This document shows positions 11,763 through 22,147 of a stretch of 64,000 nucleotides of DNA, in pieces; position 1 is the first letter of the stretch; every line of letters begins with the position of its first letter. The notes under the pieces are model-generated. The model worked only from the letters and a program-made list of their open reading frames with translations. It was not told the DNA's origin and did no database searches. Source of the stretch: Neoscytalidium dimidiatum (Eukaryota > Ascomycota > Dothideomycetes > Botryosphaeriales > Botryosphaeriaceae); NCBI GenBank assembly GCA_037367355.1, contig CM074702.1, positions 992,001 through 1,056,000 of the forward strand, in the 5' to 3' direction. The position numbers were made by a program, and so were the translations under genes.

Positions 11763-14258
11763 ATGACGTTACTCAAAAAGCCGCTCGAGAACGAAAAGAG
11801 TCCCCGCGACTCGTTCGTCTCCAGCGAGTCCCGCCCGCGCTCTGGCGAACCGGTTCAGCCTCCGCCACCCGCCTACGGCGAGCAGCAGTCGGACGGCCCT
11901 TCGAGTTCCGGACTCGCCCTGCCTTCAGATTTCACGTCTCGTCTGGAAAACTTGAGCATCGACCCTTTACCAAAGCAAGATGGGCCCGCTCCGGACGAAT
12001 GCATCGCTCATCTCAAGCTGCTGGAGGCCTTCTACAATCTCCGACAAGACGTTGAAACCACCGATGGCCTATTCGGTATCGCCAGCCCACAAGTCCACGA
12101 GACACCAAAGCCCGAAAAGAAAGCCCTCGATCTGAAGGTCGAAGCTGAGGGCGTTGGCCATGATGACGAAACGAAGCACAGGATCAAGCAGGTCCGCGAG
12201 AAGCGGTGGGCCGTCTATGTCTCGCGCGCGGTCGACAGATACGAAAAGTGGTTCATCGAGTGCGTGCCTAAGCTTACGGGTGGTCAGCCCAAGGGCCCCC
12301 TGACCTCCAGAGCTCTGCTTCAAGAGCCGATGCTGCACGAAGCAGCCGGTATCATGGGCGAACGCCTCAAGGGATTCTTCCCGGTCAACCTGCCTCCGCT
12401 CGACGTCCTCATGGTCTGGCACGCCCATACACTCAATCCTCGAGTCTACTTCGAGGACTGCCTGCGCTACGGTGCTCTTGATTTCTGGGCAACGGGCCTG
12501 CCTTGGGCCCAGATCAATGCTTCCATTGATAACACGACCTTCGATTACGATGTCGGTGAGTCGGTCAAGGCGATGTGGAAGCGTAGCTCGCAACTTTCCT
12601 GGGATAACCTCGATGATCCATTCGAGAAAACGCTGCGCTGCCCGTGTTGCACACAGGCCACTTTCCTAACTATCCCTTGGTCACGAAACGCCGGCTTTCT
12701 ATCTCCTGGAAGCACAGAATTTGCCGCTGGCGATGGTTACGCCGACAGCGAATTCGCTGCGCTCTGCCCTAGCTGCCATTCTGTTATAACCAATGAGACG
12801 CTTCAGGTTGCTCAGTTTCGTAAGGATATTTCGCGCCTTCTAAGGGAAGACGTCCCTCTCGGTGGTACAGTGTTGGACCACGAGGGCAAGCCGCCTTTCC
12901 GGACTCAGAAGACGCGCTTCAAACCACCGACTCTCTTCGCTAGTTCCTGGATCAAGGATGGAATGCATATAAGGCTGCTCAAAGCCACCGACCTCAAGAA
13001 GGACCCTGGTGCGAGCCTTGATAAAGTGAGGCTCATGCTTGGAGATGCGATTTCTGACAGGAAGTCCAGTTACGGCGCCAGCTCGGTTTGTGGCAATACT
13101 TTCTGGACGGGGAAGATTTGCTAACTAGTCATGTAGGGGCCTGGTGGTCGCCCAACAATGCGTGAGCGTGTTTCTGTTCGACGCATGATGTCACGGTATT
13201 GGAACAATCGATCCGTCTTTGCCATTGATCTGGTCGGCGCCGTTATCAGGCAGGGTACCTTTATTGAGAAGATGCACAATATCGGCTGGCTCTTCTCCCC
13301 CGCCCTCTACTCGACCGCTAAACGATTAGTCAAGAAATACAAGAATTTCTTCAAGATCATGGCCGACAACCCGCGCAAGATGGCAGTGCCCACACTCGAT
13401 GTTGACCTTGCTTGGCACACACACCAGACAAGCCCGTCCAACTACTACAATTTCAGCGAAAGTGTATGCCACGGCGTATTTATCGATCATGACGACAAGG
13501 TTGAAGAGGCCAAACTCGATGAATCGTTCGAGTGGACTAGCAGGACATACCAACGCATGTTCGGCCAGCCCTACTCGGAGTGCACCTGCTGGTACTGCGA
13601 GGCCATCCGCGAATCCCACACGACGCCGCTGTCACGCTTCTTCAAGACAACGAACGCCTCGGCCTCCGCCCAGCTCCACGAAGCCGATGCCCAGCACCCG
13701 TCAGACCCAGCCGCTGGCCCGCACATCTCGTCGCACAACTCGGTCCGCACCAACAACAGCTTCGCCTGGTCGGCGGCCCGCCGCTCCCACCTCGAAAAGG
13801 CTTTCGCGGCCGCCGTCCGCCGCGCGAAAAAGGAGGGCCGCGAGCCTCCCTCCAGAGAGAAATACTACGCCGCTGCTGGACACGACCTCGACGAAAAGGA
13901 CGGAAAGAAGAAGAAGAAAGATGATCCTCATGGTGCGTACCCTTATTATGCGGCTTGCGCGCCTTTCGTCGGCTACGCCTATGGCCCGTATCCGCTCGGC
14001 GCGGTGGGCTATGCGGGTGGTGACCCGGGCTACGCGGAGACGGGGTCGGGCACGGCGGGCGGTTGCTGTCAGGGTACTTGTGGAGGAATGATTGGAGCAG
14101 GCGGGGCATGTGCGGGTATAGGTGGCAGTTGTGGTGGTGCGGCTTGTGGAGCTGGTTCGAGTGGCGGATGTGGAGGTGGTGGTGGAGGGGCGGGAGGTGG
14201 CTGCGGAGGAGGTGGTGGTGGCGGCGGCGGGGGGTGCGGTGGTGGAGGTGGATGTTGA
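11763..14258 (+). CDS. GRDP-like (glycine-rich domain) protein with Gly/Cys-rich tail
   Basis: Model join(11763..13085, 13137..14258), 814 aa. The body matches what I know of the GRDP-like family (PF07173 type). It has PPLDVLMVWHAHTLNPRVYFEDC near residue 215 and, in the second exon, VPTLDVDLAWHTHQ followed by SPSNYYNF. These two histidine-containing WH(A/T)H blocks are typical of the family. Cys pairs CPCC and CPSC in between (about residues 295-345) could bind metal. The N-terminus is Pro/Ser-rich and likely disordered. From about residue 735 the sequence is almost only Gly and Cys with CGGGG repeats. A basic stretch (KKKKKDDP) precedes the tail. Cellular role is unknown; plant GRDP proteins are linked to stress and hormone responses, which cannot be transferred safely. 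Confidence 0.85.
13086..13136 (+). other. intron in GRDP-like gene
   Basis: 51 nt with GTTTGT donor, perfect TGCTAACT branch point and ATGTAG acceptor. Removal joins SYGASS to GPGGRPTMRERV in phase 0. Confidence 0.85.
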
Positions 14259-15030
14259 GCTGGAGTGGAGAATAACGCTCTCCATTCGTACAGGGAGAGC
14301 TATGTGGGGGGACGTTTTTTATGTCTAAGTATGATATATCGACTCCCGGTTTAATGATTAACGATATTAACAGTACTAGAATGTTTGAGAAGGCGGGGCA
14401 TCGACTAGGTAGTAGTATTTTAGTTTTGATATCCTATCATACATTATCTGCCTTTTGTTATGCGAGCCTGGAGTGACATCTCCGCCCCTTTCTTTTAGCA
14501 AGGCCATGAAATGCTGTAAATATATTGTCAATGCTAAACAAGCCCTCGGATCCAATAAAGGGCTACTTCCTTCCGAATCCTTCCGCCAAACTGCACTCAT
14601 CATACTCCATCAGTCCCGCAAGATTGAGGTGTGAAGTTGCACATAGCTATCTCACCCGCCTCAGATGATGTAGTACCATAATCTCTCCACTGAACCCACC
14701 CTGTTCACACGCTTCCTGGCTTAGTTTCGCAGTAAGATGCTCCTTCCATAGGACTTCGGACGGCGGCGATCATTGTTGCCAAGGGAACTTGGACGTAGAT
14801 TGTTTTGATTTAGCTTAGAGAGTCTAGTCAGAACTATATGTGCTATCTCGGGAAGATCTGAATGAAATCGCTAGTAAAAAATCTACAAGATACGAATGGA
14901 TTCCTTAGTTTTCAGACTAAGCAAAGATCAAGGCAGTTGAGGATCCGTAGAAAGGCTATAGGGCCTGCGTACGGCGAGGATATTTGAAGTGACTACGCAC
15001 GTAGGAGGAGCCGCGTGGTCAGCTTACCAC
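14259..15030. other. intergenic, AT-richer, no gene seen
   Basis: Between the GRDP-like stop and the 3' end of the monooxygenase relic. Short frames only; I see no protein, repeat or RNA gene. Confidence 0.5.
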
Positions 15031-16778
15031 TTAGCCACTGTGGACTGTCAAGCCATCAAGCCTTCCAGTTCTCATTCCATCGTCAACTATCTCTTGAAAA
15101 TTCAGAACTCCTCCCACCAAACCAGATCTTTTCTCATTCAAAAATTCCTCCTCATCATTTAGATTAGTCTCTCCCTTGGCGGCGCCCTCGCCAGTCGGAT
15201 ATCCCGGCGTACAGCTGGAGCATGGTGGAAAAAACCATCGTGCCCGCTTCACATTATTCATCATCCAATCGTCTTCGCCTGCCTTTGTCACTTCGACGGT
15301 TGCTTTCCCTGGATCTTCAGCTCGCTGGAGAGCTCCTCTTACTGCGTGCAAGATCAGACGTGAAGCAACGGTGTAGAAGCTTGTTGCGTTCTGTGATACA
15401 GAGCCCCCATCGCCAGACGCCAAAAAGAGGTCCGGGAACCCATATTTCATCATGATTCCGTAGAGAGCACCGAATTTGGCACCTTCCCGTTTGTCCTTGA
15501 GATGCCGCTCGCCACGGCCAAGGAGGGGTGCATTGAGCGCTGACGAGGGGCAGGGGTCGGCAAACGTAACCGTGTAGCCAATGGAGCATTAGCCTGTCCA
15601 TGGCTGATCCAGCTCGATTCCCTGCTTCAGATGTTGATCCTCCTCCCCTTTGGAGACTTTTCGGCTGGCAAAGCCTGCCATATACCTCAGTTCTGACACC
15701 TCTGTCCAACCGCCTTGAACAATATTTTCAGCGCCCGGCTTTCCCGTGGACATTGCGTCAAGACTGGCCATACGCTCATACTGCCAGCCCGGTTCGTTCG
15801 CCACTCGGGCCCGGTCCGCCTGTGTTGTTTCCTTCTGTGTCTGCGGGCCAACGCAAGAGGGTGTACACTGAAAGACATACGTTTGCTCTGCCCCCTTGGC
15901 TCCGTGAGGAACAACTTGGATGGCAGTAGCTTCCGTGTCGATGATCCCGACTCACTTGCCACGTGAATTCACAAGCTCAGGTTTCTCCTGAGAGGCACCG
16001 CTCTGAGACCAGTCCCAGCAGCCTGTGTGCAAGAGTAGCTTCTTTGGTGCGGAGCGAAACACGTCGACTCCATTCAGCTTGGGAGCGTGAGGTGCTGTCA
16101 GTACACCACCGGCAAGGACCAAGGGCTGCGCTTGAACATTCAGCTGCTCGGGCTCTCGACCCATTCCAAGATCGGTTTGCAAAGTCACGATCCAGCGCTT
16201 GGCCACTTCATCCCACTGCCGATGCGTCACACGCGTGCAGAACTGGCCCTGGACATTGCACTTGCCGGCGATCCTTTCAAGGTGCTCTCGTATCTCGTAG
16301 CCATGGCAGCTGCTGCGCGTAGTAAGTATCTCGTTGACGAGGACGGAAAGAGGGTACAACCGCTCACTATCTGTGTCTGGGCACGTAGTCCGTTTCCTCC
16401 AACAGCGGCACGTAACAGTAGCCTTCGATGTCGCACGCAACGTCCGGGTAGCGGTTCCGGTAGCACGTGCCACCGAAACCTCCTGCCTCGTCAACGATGG
16501 CAATGTCGCTGCTGCTGATGCCCGCTTCCGTCACCAGGCGGCATGCGGTCATCAGACCCAGCATACCCCCTCCAACGATGGAAACCTTGACATCGGGCCC
16601 GTCTTTGATTGAGAGGGTGGCCCTTGGCAAACAGGGCGTCGTAGTCCGCGTAAGGGTCTGCATCCATAGACACAAGGGCTGGGTCCCGATAATCGACGTA
16701 CTGAGCGAACTTCTCCGGGCGACGGTGCTTTTCCCGCTCCTCGACATACTTTTGGAACACAGTTTCTGGAGATGACAT
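15031..16778 (-). pseudogene. broken Baeyer-Villiger-type FAD monooxygenase
   Basis: Read from ATG 16778, the N-terminus (VEEREKHRRPEKFAQYVDY) fits class B flavin monooxygenases. A one-base shift near 16605 changes frame; then come the FAD-Rossmann stretch SIVGGGMLGL and GGFGGTCYRNRYPDVACD. An intron at 16313-16367 (GTGAGC...CAG, 55 nt) joins YVPRHRY to SCHGYEIREHLERIAG. The frame then stops at 15952 (TGA) exactly where GKRVGII is expected, so CGA (Arg) has probably become TGA. The NADPH-Rossmann motif continues degraded as VGIIDTEATAIQ, with Asp and Glu replacing glycines of GxGxxA. A TAA follows at 15589. The end GGSVSQNATSFYTVASRLI and CTPGYPTGEGA is still clear and stops at 15031. About 60-90 family residues are missing before the C-terminal block. 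At least three lesions make it non-functional. Confidence 0.82.
16313..16367 (-). other. intact intron inside the monooxygenase relic
   Basis: 55 nt, GTGAGC donor, TACTTACTAC branch region, CGCGCAG acceptor. Splicing restores YVPRHRYSCHGYEIREH, so this interruption is a real intron rather than damage. Confidence 0.7.
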
Positions 16779-16896
16779 GATGCAGTTCTTCAGAAGAATC
16801 CTTTGGTGATGAAGGCACGCAGGTGTTGAGAGTGCAGGCGTGGTTTGTTTCGCCGCTGTGCTTCCCTCATAGGCTCATGAGAATCCGTTCCCTATT

Positions 16897-16905
16897 TATT
16901 TATAT
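16897..16905 (-). promoter_or_regulatory. TATA-like box of the monooxygenase relic
   Basis: ATATAAATA on the minus strand, about 120 bp upstream of the relic's ATG at 16778. This is a sensible TATA position and suggests the gene once had its own promoter. Confidence 0.45.
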
Positions 16906-19212
16906 CGAGGGAGCGCCCTCCCCGGCGTCAGATAAGCACCTGGATCAGGGCGCAGGCCAACCTAACCCCTCAGACTCTTCATAATCTAAAAACTTGTCGC
17001 GCAGAAGTTCTGCGGCCGGGACGGTCTTGGAGTATGTATGTGTCTGCTCCATGTACCTTTCGGACTTCGGAAGTCTCTGAATAGCCTGTTTTAGGAAGTA
17101 TGTAGTGCCGCGATAGCATTCCCAGTGCGAAAATCGTGACGCTGAAACATTGCGGAGCGGTCGCCGCAGAGTCCGTATAGGTACTTCCGCTTCCTAAATT
17201 AAATTACCCGGCCTCGTGATACCCCTATCCAAGCTAAGAAATGTCTCAGTAAACATGTCGATGAAACCATTAGATTGCTAGTAGAGATCATTAGGGAGGA
17301 AGTGCGGATCCGTCGACTAGAGCAAGTGCTGCTGAACGGCGCCATTTGATGGGGACAACACATGTTTGCGGCTCCGCATTGGGTCAGATAGTTTAGCGGT
17401 ATGCTTTTGAATGCTCAGGTTATCTCGTATGAAGAGTAGCAGCAAGGTAGGTGACTAAATAACAATTACAGAGAGGACGAAACCAGAGCAGAGAAGCTGC
17501 TGGATTCCGCAGCTAGATTTGTATTACACAGGATTGATTGTTTTTTAGCCGTAAACCTGTTGATTCAAGCTTAAGAGGAAACTTCCGTGCTGGAAGAGTA
17601 ACGCGAACGAAATCCATTGACTTCGCATGCAGTACCGTATCAACCCCTCTTTCACCGCAGATCTCAACTAGATCGGGCCTATCACTACCTGTTTTATGTG
17701 GGGTACTATGCAAGATCCAGAGACAAATATATAGCAAATAGCTCACATCCTCCGCTCAATAGTACACCCTCCAATCGGGACGTTGACCTTTCCGAGTATT
17801 TGACCTCCAAAAACCGGTCCACGGGATCCGATTGGAAGTACGTGTCCTAGCACACCACGTCGTTTAAAACACACATCTGCCCTAGTCTATCTTCCTGCAG
17901 AGACCGGCACCTTTGTGTATTGCTAGGAAATCCTGTTAACGTTGTTCCATCTTCGCGTCTGGAGGGCGTCCGTTTGTACACGCACAGGCTCGGCGATATG
18001 TTCTTGAAAAGATTCAACGCTCAATACACTGGTGCGAATTATATAGTTACCAACATGGGCAATGCTGGCAGATGAAACTCCAATACCACGCTTCGGCATG
18101 CGCTCTGCAGGCATCACCATCGCTTCAAGCAGGTCGAAAATCCCGCGAGGTCTCGCTAACGCGGCACATTACTGGAATAAATGCACAGCCATTGAGGCTG
18201 AGCAGATCATGTACGAGGCCGTCGTATCTGACACGGAGCGGGACCGGCTAGACCACTTTGTGAAAGTGAAAACATTTGAGACATTCCTTTACTACCGGAT
18301 CACCTACTGCTCTTCCGTCCCCGTGTTAGACTAGTTTTACAATTTCTCAGCTGCTTTGGTCACGGATGCCATGGCCTTTACACTCGTAAGTATTTGAGCT
18401 CTCACCCTTCTTGGGAGGTTGATGTGCTTCGGATCAAAGTTGATAAAGACGTTGAGCTCGATGATTATGTGGGTTCTATGAGTAATTCAGCGTTGGCGCT
18501 GGATGAAGGGCAGGAGAAAATGGCCCGTGGTGTCGTATTAGGCATATTGTAGCTATATAATGGGGTCTATTTCGCTCGGGACATGCTAGGATGGATTTAT
18601 ACTAAGGCGCTTAGAAAAACCTTCAATTGTACAATTTACGGAGAATTCGATTTCGTGTTTCGGGTAGTCCTACACGAAGGGTGCAACTGTAGCAGGAGGC
18701 TGTTCAAGTGGACGTTGGCTGCCATCCCCTGCCCGCACACGGCGTACAGGAGTGTTTCGCGAGTAGCAGAATGAAAAATCCATCGCCCAGACTTCAGAAG
18801 AATTAAGCACCATGACTAGCGGTCCGCAGAAGCTAGACGTTGCGAATAGAGGTAGGAGGATGACAGCGTGTTTGGGGGCAGGCGCTTGGCGTCGTTGCGA
18901 ATCAGCGGCGGCGCGCAGTCCACGAACGTCAAACACGGCAAGCTCGCTGAAGCATCAGAGCCACGTCTCGCCATGGTCGCGACACTGCTGACAACTCTCC
19001 AGCGACGTTTGAAGCTTGGCGTCAGATACGCTCAAGTCAAGGTCTGGCCTTTTCGCCCTCAAGCTCTTTTAAAATGTCCCGCATCCCTGCCTCCCCGCGT
19101 TGGCCCTACATCCACCGCTTTTCTTCTTGACGTTTATCTCTTCTTTTTCCCTCACAACATTCCCTGACAGCAGGACTGATACAACGACGCTGGCCGTCAG
19201 GTGTTTGGAGCC
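16906..19212. other. AT-richer gene-poor pocket
   Basis: About 2.3 kb with lower GC than the flanks (most marked 17040-18880) and no intact gene. Two protein-like but broken stretches are visible on the plus strand: 18062-18334 (KVKTFETFLYYRITYCSSVPV) and about 18420-18550 (KVDKDVELDDYVGSMSNS). I cannot name their families. The last 150 bases before 19213 are C/T-rich and probably the leader of the surface-protein gene. Confidence 0.4.
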
Positions 19213-20823
19213 ATGGTGTCAAATAATCATTTCCTTGTGCTTATGTTTTTGTCTCTATTCCAGCTCTTCGTACATCCTTCACTCTGCACTCGACAACCTG
19301 CTCTTAGAAAGCCCTTCAATGATGCCTTTAAACCATATCAGCCTCGGTACGAGAGAATGCAGCGCAAAGAGCTTTACCAGAGCTCGAAAGAGCGTGGAGA
19401 TGTGCTGCTACCCCGGCAAAACGCCAGCAGCGGAGACGAGGATCCACCACTTGCTCAGTTTGGACAGGTCGTCCCCATACTTGGTGCAGTACGTTCGGCC
19501 TCTGAACATGAAACTAAAGTAGATGTTAAGTCTTGTTTGAACAGATGCAACGAACAGATCAGGACTTCGTGGATGGGTTGGCACTTGATCTCTTTGCTCC
19601 ATCCAACCGAACCGTGGTCGTCCAGCAAAACCTCTCGCCGTTGGACGCAGCATTCGTCGAAGGCACGACCGGAGGCCCTTTCGTACCCGTCGCCAACTAT
19701 TCGTACATCGTCAAAGTGAGCGACCCGACACCCGACCTCATCGCGAAGATCGAGCTCCCATACGATCCCGCCGCCCTGGCAGCCAGGGGCCTCGACCCGT
19801 CCAACACGTACGTCGGACGGCTCAACCCGGACGGCAACGCGTGGAGAGTGCTGGACGCGGATCGCAACGTTCACATGTAAGCGGAAGCACATCCTTCAAG
19901 CCTCTCCCCTCCAGCGCCTCATCTCCGTCTTCCCGACCGTCTCCCCTTCATGCTCGCCTCGCCACGTTCCGCTCCGTAGTCCTTCCTCCGTCATCTCCAC
20001 TCCCCATCTTTCATCCTCCATTTGCACGCCAAACACTCCATCGATCCAACTAACGAACCACCCTCCCCTCCCCAGCATCGAAAACAAAACCCGCATCATC
20101 AAACTCACCTCCCTGGACGGCGAATACCGGCTCCTCGCGCGCGCCACGGCCGACACGTCCAACATCTTCCTGCAGTACGGCGCGGGCGCGACGCGCACCT
20201 TCAACATAACCGGCGGCGGGCGCGGCGTCCAGGAGGCCGAGTGGATCGACGGGCTGCGCGTGCGCGTGCGCGTGCAGACGTCGGGGGCGGCGCCGCCGCC
20301 GCTCGCGCTCAACGCCGACATCCGGCCCGCGTCCGCCGACAACGACCCCTCGTCGCCCGACACGCCGCCGGGCGTGCGCTCGGTCAACGCCTTCCGCTGG
20401 GCCATCAACGTGTCCGACCCGGCCGCCATGCTCAACGCCAGCATCCGCTTCCCCGTCAACCTCGCGCTGCTGAACGTCTCCGCGGCCGACGGCGACGACG
20501 GCGACGGGCCCGGCGCCGCGCTGCTGGCGGCCGAGCTGACGGTCGGGCGCAGGGAGCTGGACCGGCACGATCGGCCGTTTCAGCCGGTGGACGAGGGGAG
20601 CGTGAGCGTGAGGTTGAGGGGGAAGGGCGCGGTGGTGCGGCTGGGCGGGTTGACCAAGTTGGACGGGGAGTACGTGTTGCTCAAGTCGGACAAGCCGCTG
20701 AAGGGGGCGGCGGCGAGTGGCGGCGCGAAGGCGAAGAGCTCGGGTGGCGGGGTGGTCGGGGGGGATGGGAGGTGGGTGTATTGGCAGTTGGCGGCGGTGG
20801 CGTTGTACATGTTCTTGAGGTGA
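19213..20823 (+). CDS. predicted GPI-anchored cell-surface protein
   Basis: Model join(19213..19488, 19545..19876, 20076..20823), 451 aa. The N-terminus has a hydrophobic signal peptide (FLVLMFLSLFQLFVHPSLC). The body contains a block that looks conserved in ascomycetes: NLSPLDAAFVEGTTGGPFVP, then VANYSYIVKVSDPTPDLIAK and LPYDPAALAARGLDPSNTYV. Several N-glycosylation sequons are present (NRT, NYS, NIT, NVS, NAS). The C-terminus is Gly/Ala/Ser-rich followed by a short hydrophobic end (WQLAAVALYMFL), typical of a GPI-attachment signal. Expected location is plasma membrane or cell wall; function unknown. Both introns have GTACGT/GTAAGC donors and CAG acceptors. The third exon is very GC-rich. 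The neighbouring peroxidase is convergent, 206 bp away. Confidence 0.78.
19489..19544 (+). other. intron 1 of surface-protein gene
   Basis: 56 nt, GTACGT...GAACAG, phase 0, joining VVPILGA to MQRTDQDF. Confidence 0.7.
19877..20075 (+). other. intron 2 of surface-protein gene
   Basis: 199 nt, GTAAGC donor, CTAAC branch point near 20050, CCCCAG acceptor. It splits an Ile codon and joins DRNVH to IENKTRIIKL. It is strongly pyrimidine-rich and longer than the other introns here. Confidence 0.75.
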
Positions 20824-21029
20824 TTGAGCAGCATCTCGACGGGGTGGTTGTGCGAAAGAGGTCTGGTGGATCATGAGCGCGTGCAAGTTCTCTACGAAAA
20901 ATACGTCTAAGCTCTATCTCTCTCCGTCCAAGATGATCTGGGGGTCTAGGTGGTATCACCCATCTAACTATCTCGTCTAATACCCGCCGTCTAGCATTCT
21001 GTACGCAATGGAAAGTTGAAACAACACGC

Positions 21030-22147
21030 TCACAGTCGTGCCCTGAACTTCTCGTTCTCCTTCCTCAGCGGCTCTGCCTCCTCGTTGGACTTGCCCGGAG
21101 CACCTGGCAGCTCGCTCTTCTTAGGTGCAGAGATGTAGCCACCCTTGACGTTGTCCGTGTTGATGATTGCTCCACTCTCGTCCCTGACGATTCCGAGCTC
21201 GATGAGCTTAGCGAAGACCTTGGAGAAGTCCGCGAAGAAGGCGTCCTTGTCCTTGGCATACTTCTCGACCCACGGGCGGAACGCCGGGTCGTGAAGCAGG
21301 GCGATGTCGGTTGGCAGCATCATGAGCTCCTCCTCGGAATCCTCATCGTAGTAGGCAAACTGCTTGATGCCACTGGGGAGGGTTTTCTCTTTCCATTCAA
21401 CCGACGTCAGGAGCTTGAAGTACTGGTTCGAGAAGCGGGTAGGGTTGTTGACCCAGGCACCTTCGAAACCGGAGCGGTCTGCGTGGCAGCGGCCAAGGTT
21501 GTGAGCACCGCTCAGAGCCACGATCTCTTGGTCGTTGAAGCCCATGCGGTAGAAGATCCAGCGGATGTGATCGGCACCCTGAGCAGCATCGGGCAGGCGT
21601 CCACGCGGCGGCAGCTTGCTGTCGTCGACGAAATCCGTCCGTCCGGGCTGCCATGGGATATCCGGCCCGCCCATCTCCTTGATCGCCACCACGCCGGCCA
21701 GAGTCCACAGGTCAGAATAGGTTATCCAAGGATGCGCAGCCTTGATGGGCTCGAGGAAAACGCGTGCATGTTGCAGACCGGCGTTCGCAGGGTCGCCGCC
21801 TTCAGCCTCATAGCGCATGCCCGCACCATTGCTGCCGCCTGTGTCGGACTGGATGTCGTAGGTGCCCGCCGAGTGCCTGTGGCGGTAGTTAGCGAACTGC
21901 ACACGGTGACGATTGTAGGGCGGTAAACGGCTCGGGAAACCTGCTGCCCCTGGAGCAAAATCTGCAGGGTTGTAGACAGCAGAAGAGCAAGGGAACGGAA
22001 TGCAGAAGTCTGTGGGGAGCCAGGGAATATGTACCACGCGAGACGAACGAGCACAGGGCCGGCGGAACCGTCGTCATACTCAGGCTGCTTGAGGAGCTTC
22101 TTGATGTCCTGGCGGACGGCGTCGTAGTCGCCTGGATTGCTGGGCAT
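21030..22147 (-). CDS. cytosolic class I haem peroxidase (cytochrome c peroxidase-like)
   Basis: Model complement(join(21030..21876, 22035..22147)), 319 aa. The intron falls inside the active-site motif: VRLAW in exon 1 and HSAGTYD in exon 2, restoring distal Arg35, Trp38 and His39. The proximal-haem region is [12 protein letters not shown], and the partner Asp is in [10 protein letters not shown]. The Trp that forms the radical in yeast CCP (its residue 191) appears retained in [19 protein letters not shown]. The N-terminus ([12 protein letters not shown]) has no mitochondrial presequence, so it fits the fungal 'putative heme-binding peroxidase' group rather than mitochondrial Ccp1. Reaction: reduction of H2O2, with electron donor unproven. 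The C-terminus is a charged tail. Confidence 0.93.
21877..22034 (-). other. intron in peroxidase gene, inside the distal haem motif
   Basis: 158 nt, GTACAT donor, TTCGCTAACTACC branch point, CCACAG acceptor. It splits the Trp codon of the R-W-H triad. Confidence 0.88.

Noticed and set aside
15900..15954. GTGAGT at the 15952 stop read as an intron donor
   Set aside because: The bases that follow still encode the recognisable second Rossmann motif, so they are exon, not intron.
16367..16372. stop codons after YVPRHR counted as damage in the monooxygenase relic
   Set aside because: They lie at and just inside a GTGAGC...CAG intron whose removal restores the conserved YSCHGYEIREH continuation.
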